From the NCBI GenBank assembly GCA_964473155.1, contig CAYYNT010000010.1, forward strand, positions 1 through 64,000: a stretch of 64,000 bases of DNA, in the 5' to 3' direction. The translations under genes were made by a program, and so were the position numbers. The notes under the pieces are model-generated. The model had not been told where the DNA came from. It was given only the letters and a program-made list of their open reading frames with translations, and made no database searches. The stretch is from JAJFUG01 sp964473155 (lineage in GTDB: Bacteria; Gemmatimonadota; Glassbacteria; GWA2-58-10). Shown here one piece after another: positions 16,412-24,305 of this stretch (position 1 is the first letter of the stretch; each line of letters begins with the position of its first letter).

Positions 16412-18070
16412 ATGGCTCTGTCGCTTAACACCAACATTTCCGCCATTACTGCCCGCCGTAACCTAATCCGGGTCAACGACAAGCTCAAAACGAGCATGGA
16501 ACGGCTTTCCAGCGGCCTGCGGATCAACCGCAGCGCCGATGACGCCGCCGGGCTTACCATTGCCGAAAACCTTCGCGCTCAGGTCATCGGGCTGGACCGG
16601 GCGATAACCAACGCCTCGGACGGCATCTCGCTCATCCAGACCGGCGAGGGTGCGATGAACGAGGGCAACGCCATCCTTCAGCGCATCCGCGAGCTGGCCG
16701 TGCAGGCCTCCAACGGCACCCTGACCAGCCGTGACCGCCAGGCCATCCAGAACGAGGTCTCGCTCCTGATCGATGAAATCAACCGGATCAGCAACACCAC
16801 CACTTTCAACAGCATCAACCTGCTGAACGGCAACAGCTCGGCGCTGGTCAGCACCTCCAATCCGCTGGACATCCAGGGAATCGTTGTCGGGGATGTCGGA
16901 ACCGGCGGTATCTATTCGGTGGCGATCAACGTGGCGGCTTCATCCGGCGGCGGGTACATGTTCGGCGCCAACCAGCTCGTTGCCACAGGAATCCTGACCC
17001 GTGTGGATGAACGCGGTAACGTATACGACGCCCTTCCGCAGACCACTCTTCAGTCAATCAGCCAGTTCCAGAATTTCAACGTCTTCTCCGGCGGAGTGCG
17101 CAGCGTGACGCTGACACTCAGCTCGGACGGCGACAACCAGGTGACCAGCCTCGAACTGTTCGCCACCGACACCCTGGAAATAGCCAAAGGCAGAATCTCA
17201 CTGGCCATCAACGACCCCTCGCTCACGACAGACCTGAATCTCGGCGGGGGCATTTCCAGCGGCGCACAGCTTGTCAGCATCGCCTCTGTCGGAGAGAGTC
17301 CATCCGGCGGGACAGTCGGCGGAACGGTGCTCACGGTCATGAACCCGGAGCCTGGACGCCGTCTGGTCTGGGGCGGTGATGACAAGACCCTCTCGGCTTT
17401 CGGTTTCACCGACATTCAGGATGCCCAGCCCCCGGTGTTTTCGGTGACAGTCAACAATGTCTCCGCGCCATTCGCCAGGTACGTTCCGCGCAGCCTCAAA
17501 GTGTTCGGCGACCGTGTTTCCGGGCTGATCCAGGGCGTGGACATGAATTTCCGCACCACGCTCAACATAAGCCTTTCCGGCTCGTCGGTCACCCAGGTCG
17601 GTGGATTCAATATCCCGAAACTGGTGGTAAGCCAGAACGAGGACAGTTCCAAGTTTCTTATTGAAATCACCCCCCGGCCTCTGGTATTCCAGATCGGAGC
17701 GAACCAGGGTGACATACTGGCCACCAAGATCGGTGATATCAGCGCGCAGAGTCTCGGTATCAGCGGGATAAATATCGTGGACCAGACTCTGGCCGGTGAA
17801 TCGATCCGCACGATAGACGTTGCGCTGAACCGTCTTAATGCGGAGCGGGCTAACCTCGGAGCCGTGCAGAACCGTCTGGAAAGCACCATCCAGAGCCTCC
17901 AGATCGCCTCGGAAAATCTGACCAGCAGCGAATCACAGATTCGCGACCTGGATTTCTCACAGGAGATAGTGAATTTCACCTCGCTGCAGGTGCTGACCCA
18001 GTCGGCCACTTCGTTCCTGGCCCAGGCCAACGCCCTGAGCAACACGGTGCTGACTCTGATCGGCGGCTGA
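16412..18070 (+). CDS. Flagellin 1
   Basis: A 552-residue filament subunit, longer than average, secreted by the flagellar type III system without a cleaved signal. The N-terminal D0/D1 region (~1-140) has LNTNISAITARRNL, RLSSGLRINRSADDAAGL and QRIRELAVQASNGTLTSRDR. The C-terminal D1/D0 region (~465-552) has GAVQNRLESTIQSL, SESQIRDLDFSQE and FLAQANALSNTVLTLIGG. The middle (~145-455) is a long domain also found in the three paralogues, including a DSVTLTLSSDG...SLAINDP stretch resembling the flagellin IN motif, and TMNPEPGRRLVWGG-type sequence. It is the most divergent of the four and has its own sigma-28 promoter and leader. Confidence 0.95.
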   Translation: MALSLNTNISAITARRNLIRVNDKLKTSMERLSSGLRINRSADDAAGLTIAENLRAQVIGLDRAITNASDGISLIQTGEGAMNEGNAILQRIRELAVQASNGTLTSRDRQAIQNEVSLLIDEINRISNTTTFNSINLLNGNSSALVSTSNPLDIQGIVVGDVGTGGIYSVAINVAASSGGGYMFGANQLVATGILTRVDERGNVYDALPQTTLQSISQFQNFNVFSGGVRSVTLTLSSDGDNQVTSLELFATDTLEIAKGRISLAINDPSLTTDLNLGGGISSGAQLVSIASVGESPSGGTVGGTVLTVMNPEPGRRLVWGGDDKTLSAFGFTDIQDAQPPVFSVTVNNVSAPFARYVPRSLKVFGDRVSGLIQGVDMNFRTTLNISLSGSSVTQVGGFNIPKLVVSQNEDSSKFLIEITPRPLVFQIGANQGDILATKIGDISAQSLGISGINIVDQTLAGESIRTIDVALNRLNAERANLGAVQNRLESTIQSLQIASENLTSSESQIRDLDFSQEIVNFTSLQVLTQSATSFLAQANALSNTVLTLIGG

Positions 18071-18837
18071 ACAAGTCCAGGAAAGACTTATCGGCCGAAT
18101 ACAGGATAAGACGAACAGAAACTCAGACAGAGTACAACATATAGTATTGTCTTGCCTGACGAGTTCAAAGGTTGCAGGGCGGATACCGCCCGGACCAGAT
18201 AGAGAAAGAGAAACATAGTCATTAACGGTGCAATCCGGGAATAACTCACGCGTGGTCCCAAGACCCGGAGCGCACTATTCGCCGGGGCATTGTCCCCGAA
18301 CATGTAAACCCTCATCGAACGGATCAAGGACGATCCGCAAACGGACAAGGAGGTCCGCCCATGACAAGCTGAACTCCACGTACATATCTATTTCCCGATC
18401 CATGTACACATGACGGGGCCTTGCCGCCGTGCCGTACGGCATATTACGGCACGCGGGCTGGATAACCCGCCGCCGGCCGGTAGAATACGGCCTGCGGGTG
18501 GAGTGCGCCCCGGACCGGAGAAAGAGGCCGGAATCAGGCTGTAAAGGCTGGCCGGATGCGGGAGTATTCTGTCCGCGTCTATCTCCGGTAAGGCTGGAAC
18601 GTGATGACGAGTGACATTGATGGATAAATAGTGTTCAACGCTCAACAAGGAGGGAGCTTAGCGCACTCCGACATCCATTTTGCCGTCAGGAGAGTGTTTA
18701 ATTCTCTGCGCTCTCCTCACTGTTCGACCGGATTTGCTCCGCGATGCTGACTGAACGCGCGCACCGTCCGGTGCTGAAATCGATCTGCCAAGGTGAGTAT
18801 GGAAGCTTACCGTAACTGAATCAAGGAGGATTTACCG
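18071..18837 (+). promoter_or_regulatory. 767-nt leader/intergenic region upstream of flagellin 2 with multiple GGA-loop hairpins
   Basis: There is no gene except a 3-codon micro-ORF (ATG 18361, M-T-S-stop) with a perfectly placed AAGGAGGT (18347-18354). GGA-in-loop hairpins: 18320-18337 (arms CGGATC/GATCCG, loop AAGGAC), 18342-18357 (CGGAC/GTCCG, loop AAGGAG), 18463-18480 (GCGGG/CCCGC, loop CTGGATAA), 18640-18657 (GCTC/GAGC) and 18792-18811 (GGTGAG/CTTACC, loop TATGGAAG). A further stem, GTGCCGTA/TACGGCAC, lies near 18429-18452. The ribosome-binding site AAGGAGGAT is at 18823-18831. I found no convincing sigma-28 or sigma-54 promoter, so transcription may read through from flagellin 1. Confidence 0.6.
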
Positions 18838-20472
18838 ATGGCTGGACTGACACTTAATACCAACATACCGGCTGTTAACACCCGGCGTAACCTTCTGCTC
18901 CAGAACAAGCGGCAGGCCAAGAGTCTCGAGCGTCTCTCAAGCGGCCTCAGGATCAACCGGGCAGCGGATGACGCCGCAGGCATGACTATCGCCGAAAATC
19001 TGCGCGCACAGGTCAAGGGCCTGGACCGGGCCGTGGCAAACTCACAGGATGCCATCTCTCTGATCCAGACTGCTGAGGGCGCGCTGGGTGAAACTCACAA
19101 CGTGCTGCAGCGCATGCGCCAGCTGGCGATCCAGTCAGCCAACGGCACGTTGACCAGCCGTGACCGCAAGGCGGTCCAGGATGAAATCGGGCAGCTGATC
19201 GATGAGGTCAACCGTATCGCCCTGACTACCACGTTCAACAGCATAAACCTGCTCAACGGCAATGTCGGCGCCCTGGTTTCCACGGATGATCCCAACTCCA
19301 TTACCGGCATCATAGTTGGCAATGTGGGCGGCGGCGGCACTTTCTCGGTGGCGGTCAATGCAGTCGATCTGGGCAAGCTTCAAGTTCAGAACTCTCAGAC
19401 CTTTGTCACGGTGAACGAGGCCGGAGAACCAAAAGACGCAACCAGCACTACCCAGTTGCAGTCGATCAGCCGTTTCGCGGATTACGGAGTATTCGCCGGC
19501 GGCCAGGACTCTGTCACCCTGACCATGTCGAGCGATGTGGACAACAAGATCACACAGGTGCAGGTGTTCGCCACTGACACCCTGGGCGCTTTCATGCACA
19601 AAGTATCGCTGGCGATCAACGATCCCTCGACAACCACTGACCTGGGTCTGGCTTCCGGCATCAGCGATGGGGCCAAGCTGGTAAGCATAGCCAGTGTGGG
19701 GCTGGCGCCGGCCGGCGGCAGCGAGGGAGCGACCAGTATCCTTATCACCACTCCGGAACCCGGACGCAAGCTGGTGTTCGGCGGAGATGCCTCACTGCTT
19801 ACCGCCCTGGGTTTCAACGAGGTCCAGACTGCGGTGCTGCCCGTTTTCTCGCTCACGGTGAAAGATATCGGAGAGGGTAAGATATCGACCAAGACCCAGC
19901 GCGTTTATGGAAACCGGGCAGGCAACATGATCCAGGGCGTGGATATCAAATTCCGCACGACACTGGATATCAGCCTGAGCAGCACCGACACCGACAGGGT
20001 CGGAGCTTTCCGTACCGCCAAACTCACCAACAACTCCCGATCGGGTCCGGATGGTTTCGTGGTCCAGGTTTCACCGCGGCCGCTTTCTTTCCAGATCGGC
20101 CCGAACCATGGCAACTATATCAACACCCAAATCGGAGACATGACCTCCAAGTCACTCGGCATAGAGGGTATAAACGTGAGCGATCAGTTCCTGGCCCAGG
20201 AGTCGCTGAAACCGATCGACCGGGCGATCGACCTGGTCTCGGCGCAGCGTTCAACACTCGGCGCGGTTCAAAACCGCCTTGAAAGCACCATAGCCAACCT
20301 CAGTGTGGCGAAGGAGAACCTGCAGGCCTCGGAAAGCCAGATTCGCGATCTGGACTTCTCGAGCGAAGTGATCGAGTTCACGGCCGCGCAGATTCTGACA
20401 GCCTCGGGCACCAATTTCCTGTCCCAGGCCAATGCACTGAGCAACAATGTTCTGACGCTTATCCAGAGTTAA
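18838..20472 (+). CDS. Flagellin 2
   Basis: A 544-residue flagellin. The conserved N-terminus has LNTNIPAVNTRRNLLLQNK, RLSSGLRINRAADDAAGM and QRMRQLAIQSANGTLTSRDR; the C-terminus has GAVQNRLESTIANL, SESQIRDLDFSSEVIEF and FLSQANALSNNVLTLIQS. The central domain (~140-450) is shared closely with flagellin 3 (VSTDDPNSI, LGKLQVQNS, TTPEPGRKLVFGGD, LTALGFNEVQTAVLPVF, SPRPLSFQIGPNHGNY), so these two are the most recent duplicates. Like its paralogues, the subunit is about 50 residues longer than the common ~490-residue long flagellins. AAGGAGGAT precedes the ATG by 6 nt. Confidence 0.95.
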   Translation: MAGLTLNTNIPAVNTRRNLLLQNKRQAKSLERLSSGLRINRAADDAAGMTIAENLRAQVKGLDRAVANSQDAISLIQTAEGALGETHNVLQRMRQLAIQSANGTLTSRDRKAVQDEIGQLIDEVNRIALTTTFNSINLLNGNVGALVSTDDPNSITGIIVGNVGGGGTFSVAVNAVDLGKLQVQNSQTFVTVNEAGEPKDATSTTQLQSISRFADYGVFAGGQDSVTLTMSSDVDNKITQVQVFATDTLGAFMHKVSLAINDPSTTTDLGLASGISDGAKLVSIASVGLAPAGGSEGATSILITTPEPGRKLVFGGDASLLTALGFNEVQTAVLPVFSLTVKDIGEGKISTKTQRVYGNRAGNMIQGVDIKFRTTLDISLSSTDTDRVGAFRTAKLTNNSRSGPDGFVVQVSPRPLSFQIGPNHGNYINTQIGDMTSKSLGIEGINVSDQFLAQESLKPIDRAIDLVSAQRSTLGAVQNRLESTIANLSVAKENLQASESQIRDLDFSSEVIEFTAAQILTASGTNFLSQANALSNNVLTLIQS

Positions 20473-20487
20473 TCCGCCAGGCTCTGA

Positions 20488-20520
20488 GGTCCGGCCTGGG
20501 TTTTCTGCCCGGGCCGGACC
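20488..20520 (+). terminator. GC-rich hairpin after flagellin 2
   Basis: GGTCCGGCCTGGG pairs with CCCGGGCCGGACC around TTTTCTG, 15 nt after the stop codon. The stem is long but there is no U-tract, so it may be a weak terminator or an mRNA 3' end stabiliser. Confidence 0.55.
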
Positions 20521-20624
20521 GGAGCCGACGGGAAATAAATCTTCCAAACAGAGCGGCGGCAAAGCTGAAATAATAATCCTGCAAGCTGCGCCGGATGCCC
20601 ATCCAAATTTATTCTGAAAAATTC

Positions 20625-20651
20625 TAAACTTTCCTTTTGCACTGCCGATAT
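20625..20651 (+). promoter_or_regulatory. Sigma-28 (FliA) promoter of flagellin gene 3
   Basis: TAAA (20625-20628), exactly 15 bases, then GCCGATAT (20644-20651). This is near-perfect flagellar consensus, lying 640 nt before the start codon at 21293. Confidence 0.88.
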
Positions 20652-21292
20652 AGGAGTATAGCCGATAGTTTCATCGGCTAAGAATGTGTACGGCGGCGAC
20701 CGGATAGCTCGAAACACCCTCAGACAGCCTTCGGGGTTGTGCGACCCCGGGGGGTGATCGGCTAAGTACGACCAATCTGGAAGGCCAAGAGAAGCAACTG
20801 GTAAAAAAAAGGCTTTTGGAGCCGCCACTCCAAAAGCCTGGAAGCACAATTACACCAGTCGATAAGTTGCAGGTCTACCCGGGAAAAGTGGACCCATGCT
20901 GGTATGATGTAGATTGTGCCGTTTTGTTGTATAGCAATCCTCATGCCATCTTCCCGGTAATGTCCTGCCTGTCGGCGACAATAGAATGCCGTCTCCAGTA
21001 TCTGTCATGTAATGTGAGCATTTAAAATAACATATGGATCGTTAGCGTCTATCTGTCTCGACCTTCTTGTCCGGGTAACCGCGATGAGAAATACAACGCA
21101 AAAAGAGAATTATTTTCCCAGTTGGAATAAAAAAGAATCCGGTCGATGCCAGAACAATTCCCAACCAGGAGGCTGACATGAAACTGAGTGGATAGTTTCA
21201 TGTATTGAAACCCTATCCGCAGGAATATTAGGAAATAGTGGAACGCGCTGTTGGGTATGGAAACCTTAACAGACGATCAAGGAGGATTCAAG
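20652..21292 (+). promoter_or_regulatory. ~640-nt structured 5' leader of flagellin 3
   Basis: A stem at the expected transcript 5' end (TAGCCGAT 20659-20666 with ATCGGCTA 20673-20680) has a second possible partner, because ATCGGCTAAG recurs at 20757-20766. Near the 3' end, CATGAAACT (21177-21185) pairs with AGTTTCATG (21194-21202). This excludes a second hairpin between 21190-21199 and 21207-21218. A 5-codon micro-ORF (21178-21195) with AGGAGG upstream sits inside the first. A GGA-loop hairpin (21250-21270, loop ATGGAA) precedes the Shine-Dalgarno AAGGAGGAT (21279-21287). Confidence 0.6.
20810..20839 (-). terminator. Minus-strand intrinsic terminator inside the flagellin 3 leader
   Basis: AGGCTTTTGGAG (20810-20821) and CTCCAAAAGCCT (20828-20839) form a perfect 12-bp stem with a 6-nt loop. 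On the minus strand it is followed by eight T residues, the textbook intrinsic terminator. It would end an antisense transcript; no gene lies on that strand here. Confidence 0.75.
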
Positions 21293-22927
21293 ATGCCTTT
21301 AGCCCTTAATACAAATGTTGCGGCCATCAATTCTCGAAGGAACCTGCTGATCAATAACCGCCAGGTCAGCAAATCCCTGGAAAAACTGTCATCCGGGTTG
21401 AGAATCAACCGGGCCGCGGATGACGCAGCCGGCCTGTCAATCGCCGAAAACTTGAGAGCTCAGGTCAAGGGCCTGGGCCGCGCGGCGGCAAACTCCCAGG
21501 ACGCCATTTCGCTGATACAGACTGCTGAAGGTGGTCTGAATGAAACACACAACGTTCTGCAGCGTATCCGTTTCCTGGCAGTGCAGTCCGCCAACGGCGT
21601 TCTGACAAGCCGCGACCGCAAAGCCATCCAGGACGAAGTTTCGCAGCTGTTGAGCGAAGTGGACCGCATAAGCGCCACCACTACTTTCAACAGCATCAAC
21701 CTGCTGAACGGCAACGTGGGCGCCCTGGTGTCCACCGATGACCCGATCAACAGCATCAAGGGTCTGGTCGTGGGTAACGTGGGTGAAGGCGGCACATTCT
21801 CGGTGGCCGTCTCGGCTGTTTCTATCGGCAAGCTGCAGGTGCAGAACTCCGAACTGTTCGTGACAATCAAGGAGAACGGCGATCCTATCGATGCCAATGC
21901 CAATACGCAGTTGCAGTCGATCAGCCGTTTCAAGGATTTCGGCGTGTTCACCGGCGGCATCGATTCGGTGACAATGACCATGAGCAGTGATTCCAATAAC
22001 CGGATCACCGATATCCAGGTGTTTGCCACGGACACCCTGGGCCAGCTCGCCCAGAAAATGTCACTGGCGATCAATGACCCCAATTCGGTCAACGATCTCG
22101 GCATGGCGGCCACAATAGCTGACGGCGCCACTCTGGTTTCGATCGGCAAGGTCGGCCTGGCGCCTGCGGGCGGCGGAGTAGGAGCCACATCCATAGTGGT
22201 CACGACTCCCGAACCGGGACGCTCGGTCGTGTTCGGTGGCGAGAGCTCCCTGCTTTCGGCTCTCGGTTTCAACGAGATCCAGACTGCTGTCGCCCCGATT
22301 TTCTCGATCACAGTCAAGGATATCGGCGCCGGCACCATACCTGATCGTGTCTCCCGCGTCTACGGCGACACGGCCAGCGGCCTGATCCAGGGCGTGGACC
22401 TGCGGTTCCGCACCACCCTGGACATCAGTATCAGTGCTACCGACAAAGACGTCATCAACGCCTACGAGGTCTCAAAGGTCGTCCAGAACGCGCTGGCCGG
22501 ACCGGATGGTTTTGTGGTGCAGGTCTCACCACGGCCTCTGTCCTTCCAGATCGGCCCGAACCACGGCAACTACCTCAACACCCAGATCAGCGACATGTCC
22601 TCGACCAGCCTTGGCATTAACGGTCTGAACGTGTCGGACCAGTTCTTCGCCCAGGAATCGATCAAGTCGATCGATGTGGCGATCAGCCAGGTGTCGAGTC
22701 AGCGAGCCGCGTTGGGCGCCGTGCAGAACCGTCTGGAAAGCACAATCGCCAACTTGAACGTGGCCGAGGAAAACCTGAGCGCGTCCGAAAGCCAGATCCG
22801 CGACCTGGATTTCTCGGACGAAGTGATCAAGTTCACCTCGACCCAGGTGCTGACCAGTTCCGCCACCACGTTCCTGACTCAGGCCAATGCTCTGAGCAAC
22901 AATGTACTGAGCTTGATCAGGGGTTAA
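21293..22927 (+). CDS. Flagellin 3
   Basis: A 544-residue flagellin. The start is the ATG 6 nt after AAGGAGGAT; an in-frame GTG/ATG further upstream would place that site inside the protein. The N-terminus has LNTNVAAINSRRNLLINNR, KLSSGLRINRAADDAAGLSIAENL and QRIRFLAVQSANGVLTSRDR; the C-terminus has GAVQNRLESTIANLNVAEEN, SESQIRDLDFSDEV and FLTQANALSNNVLSLIRG. The middle domain is nearly colinear with flagellin 2. It has its own consensus sigma-28 promoter and a long leader, and a strong terminator about 110 nt after the stop, so it forms its own transcription unit. Confidence 0.95.
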   Translation: MPLALNTNVAAINSRRNLLINNRQVSKSLEKLSSGLRINRAADDAAGLSIAENLRAQVKGLGRAAANSQDAISLIQTAEGGLNETHNVLQRIRFLAVQSANGVLTSRDRKAIQDEVSQLLSEVDRISATTTFNSINLLNGNVGALVSTDDPINSIKGLVVGNVGEGGTFSVAVSAVSIGKLQVQNSELFVTIKENGDPIDANANTQLQSISRFKDFGVFTGGIDSVTMTMSSDSNNRITDIQVFATDTLGQLAQKMSLAINDPNSVNDLGMAATIADGATLVSIGKVGLAPAGGGVGATSIVVTTPEPGRSVVFGGESSLLSALGFNEIQTAVAPIFSITVKDIGAGTIPDRVSRVYGDTASGLIQGVDLRFRTTLDISISATDKDVINAYEVSKVVQNALAGPDGFVVQVSPRPLSFQIGPNHGNYLNTQISDMSSTSLGINGLNVSDQFFAQESIKSIDVAISQVSSQRAALGAVQNRLESTIANLNVAEENLSASESQIRDLDFSDEVIKFTSTQVLTSSATTFLTQANALSNNVLSLIRG

Positions 22928-23033
22928 TGGCGGCCGTAGCCTGAAAGGACGGCGACTGTATTGACTGAATGAGTCTTATGGAAAGAGACTTGAACATGAC
23001 TTCAGGCAGATACAGAGGAGTTGTTTGAAATGC

Positions 23034-23078
23034 AAGCCGGCTCCGGGGACCGGGGTATGTCTCCGGAGCCGGCTTTTT
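23034..23078 (+). terminator. Intrinsic terminator of flagellin 3
   Basis: AAGCCGGCTCCGG (23034-23046) pairs with CCGGAGCCGGCT (23063-23074), followed by TTTTT. This is a strong stem with a U-tract about 110 nt after the stop codon. The inverse strand also ends in an A/T run, so it could work in both directions. Confidence 0.85.
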
Positions 23079-23093
23079 GTACGCAAATAAAAC

Positions 23094-23123
23094 GGGCTTT
23101 TGAAGCTGCAACTTCAAAAGCCC
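23094..23123 (-). terminator. Second minus-strand hairpin terminator, related to that at 20810
   Basis: GGGCTTTTGAAG (23094-23105) and CTTCAAAAGCCC (23112-23123) form a perfect 12-bp stem with a 6-nt loop. On the minus strand it is followed by GTTTTATTT. It resembles the 20810 hairpin, with paired (compensating) base changes in the stem. Confidence 0.6.
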
Positions 23124-23510
23124 TGCACCGGACTTCCGCGAAGAAGCATCCTTGAAGCCCATCCTGGGCGACAAGATTTGGGGTGCGACTTCGGATAAAG
23201 CAAGTTCCGTACCCCGGGATGCCGCGCCACGGATCATGGCGCGGCATTTCTGTGCCATGCGGGTGGATTCCCGCCCATTGCATCAATAAGCTAACACATT
23301 ATAAAACATATTTTTACAGCCATTCGACACATATATTTTTCCATCATAATCATTCTTAAATCCGTTTGAACCGCAATATAGAAAGTGTGTGCAACTGTCA
23401 GAAAACTCGGCAAAGACTGCTCTTGATTTTCTCGCTCCACGCAATTTTTTCCGCCCTCCTTACAATGCGTCACGCAATATGAACGGCAAAAAAAGCGCTT
23501 TAAAAAAGAT

Positions 23511-23537
23511 TAAAGATATCCACCACCCTGCCGATAT
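23511..23537 (+). promoter_or_regulatory. Sigma-28 (FliA) promoter of flagellin gene 4
   Basis: TAAA (23511-23514), exactly 15 bases, then GCCGATAT (23530-23537), the same boxes as for flagellin 3. It lies about 770 nt before the ATG at 24306. Confidence 0.88.
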
Positions 23538-24305
23538 ACGATATTAGAATTCGGCCGTACTGACCGTAAAAACGGTGAAAAGGCTGTGAGGTTGAAACTG
23601 CAATTTCTCCCACGGCCTGGCTGAATCGGATTCCGCGAAGAAGAAACCTGGCAAACGGGGGTGAGAGCCGGAGAAGTGGTTTGTGCTTTTATATCAAGCC
23701 GCCTTTCTGAGTTTCCGCCAGCTTTATCCTTTCCGGTTGTTCTTCTCGCGGTAATCCCCTGACATGAAAATGAGTATAACGGAAGCCGTTAATACGTAAT
23801 GGCATCCGGCAACGAACGTAGTTCTCCGGGCCGTCCAGCGGCTGCAACCGCCGGGTCCGGAACGGGAAAATCCGCGAAGAAGCGTCACGGGGCATCCCTA
23901 AGGCAACGGGCGGTTTCCGGCCATTCACCGGCAGCCGCCCGTCCGCCCGGTCATGCAAAGCAGCATTCCATTCCCGGCAGATCCTTCCGCAGAGTTTCCC
24001 GCTGATTTTGAATCTGAAATCTTGAATGCATTTTCACCTGACAGCCGTTCGCAACAACGGGGCGCCAGAAAAATTTTCCTCCTTCCTCCGTTATCCGGTC
24101 GCCGCCAGATGACATGGACAGGAAAGACAGGCGCAACGAAAGCGAACGGATTCAGCCGGATTGATGAGGCCGGGGCGGCCGCACACCGCCATCCGGCCCA
24201 TCCATCCGGCGGTCGGGTGAAAAGATGCATACTGGGAACTCAACCGGAGTAATATCATAAACCGATCCGGGTGAACGGACGGAGCCCGGCATCAAGGAGG
24301 ATCAA
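23538..24305 (+). promoter_or_regulatory. ~770-nt 5' leader of flagellin 4
   Basis: Non-coding apart from a 12-codon frame at 23764-23799. The start region of that frame (CTGACATGAAAATGAGT) nearly repeats the micro-ORF start region in the flagellin 3 leader. Two further copies of (T)TCCGCGAAGAAG lie at 23631-23643 and 23871-23882. A hairpin with arms CCGGG (24267-24271) and CCCGG (24285-24289) shows GGACGGA in its loop, 4 nt before AAGGAGGAT (24294-24302). Confidence 0.55.

Larger units (their letters stand above)
22928..23510. other. Non-coding region between flagellin 3 and the flagellin 4 promoter
   Basis: There is no gene. It holds the flagellin 3 terminator and a perfect inverted repeat at 23094-23123. 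A 12-bp stem (GATGCCGCGCCA arm, about 23218-23246) has a GGA-containing loop, and GCGGG/CCCGC around TGGATT follows it. The first of three copies of TTCCGCGAAGAAG is at 23134-23146. The last ~200 nt are AT-rich and featureless apart from the promoter. Confidence 0.5.

Noticed and set aside
23764..23799. 12-codon frame in the flagellin 4 leader as a real peptide gene
   Set aside because: It has no Shine-Dalgarno. Only the similarity of its start region to the flagellin 3 micro-ORF is kept as an observation.
18071..24305. Cyclic-di-GMP, SAM, TPP or other known riboswitch in the flagellin leaders
   Set aside because: I looked for the conserved cores (for example the GGGCAAACC/GGGACGCAAAG of c-di-GMP-I) and found none. 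The structures are described without assigning a class.
22928..24305. CRISPR array or tandem repeat in the long flagellin spacer
   Set aside because: Repeated motifs are few, irregularly spaced and only 12-13 nt long; no cas gene is present.
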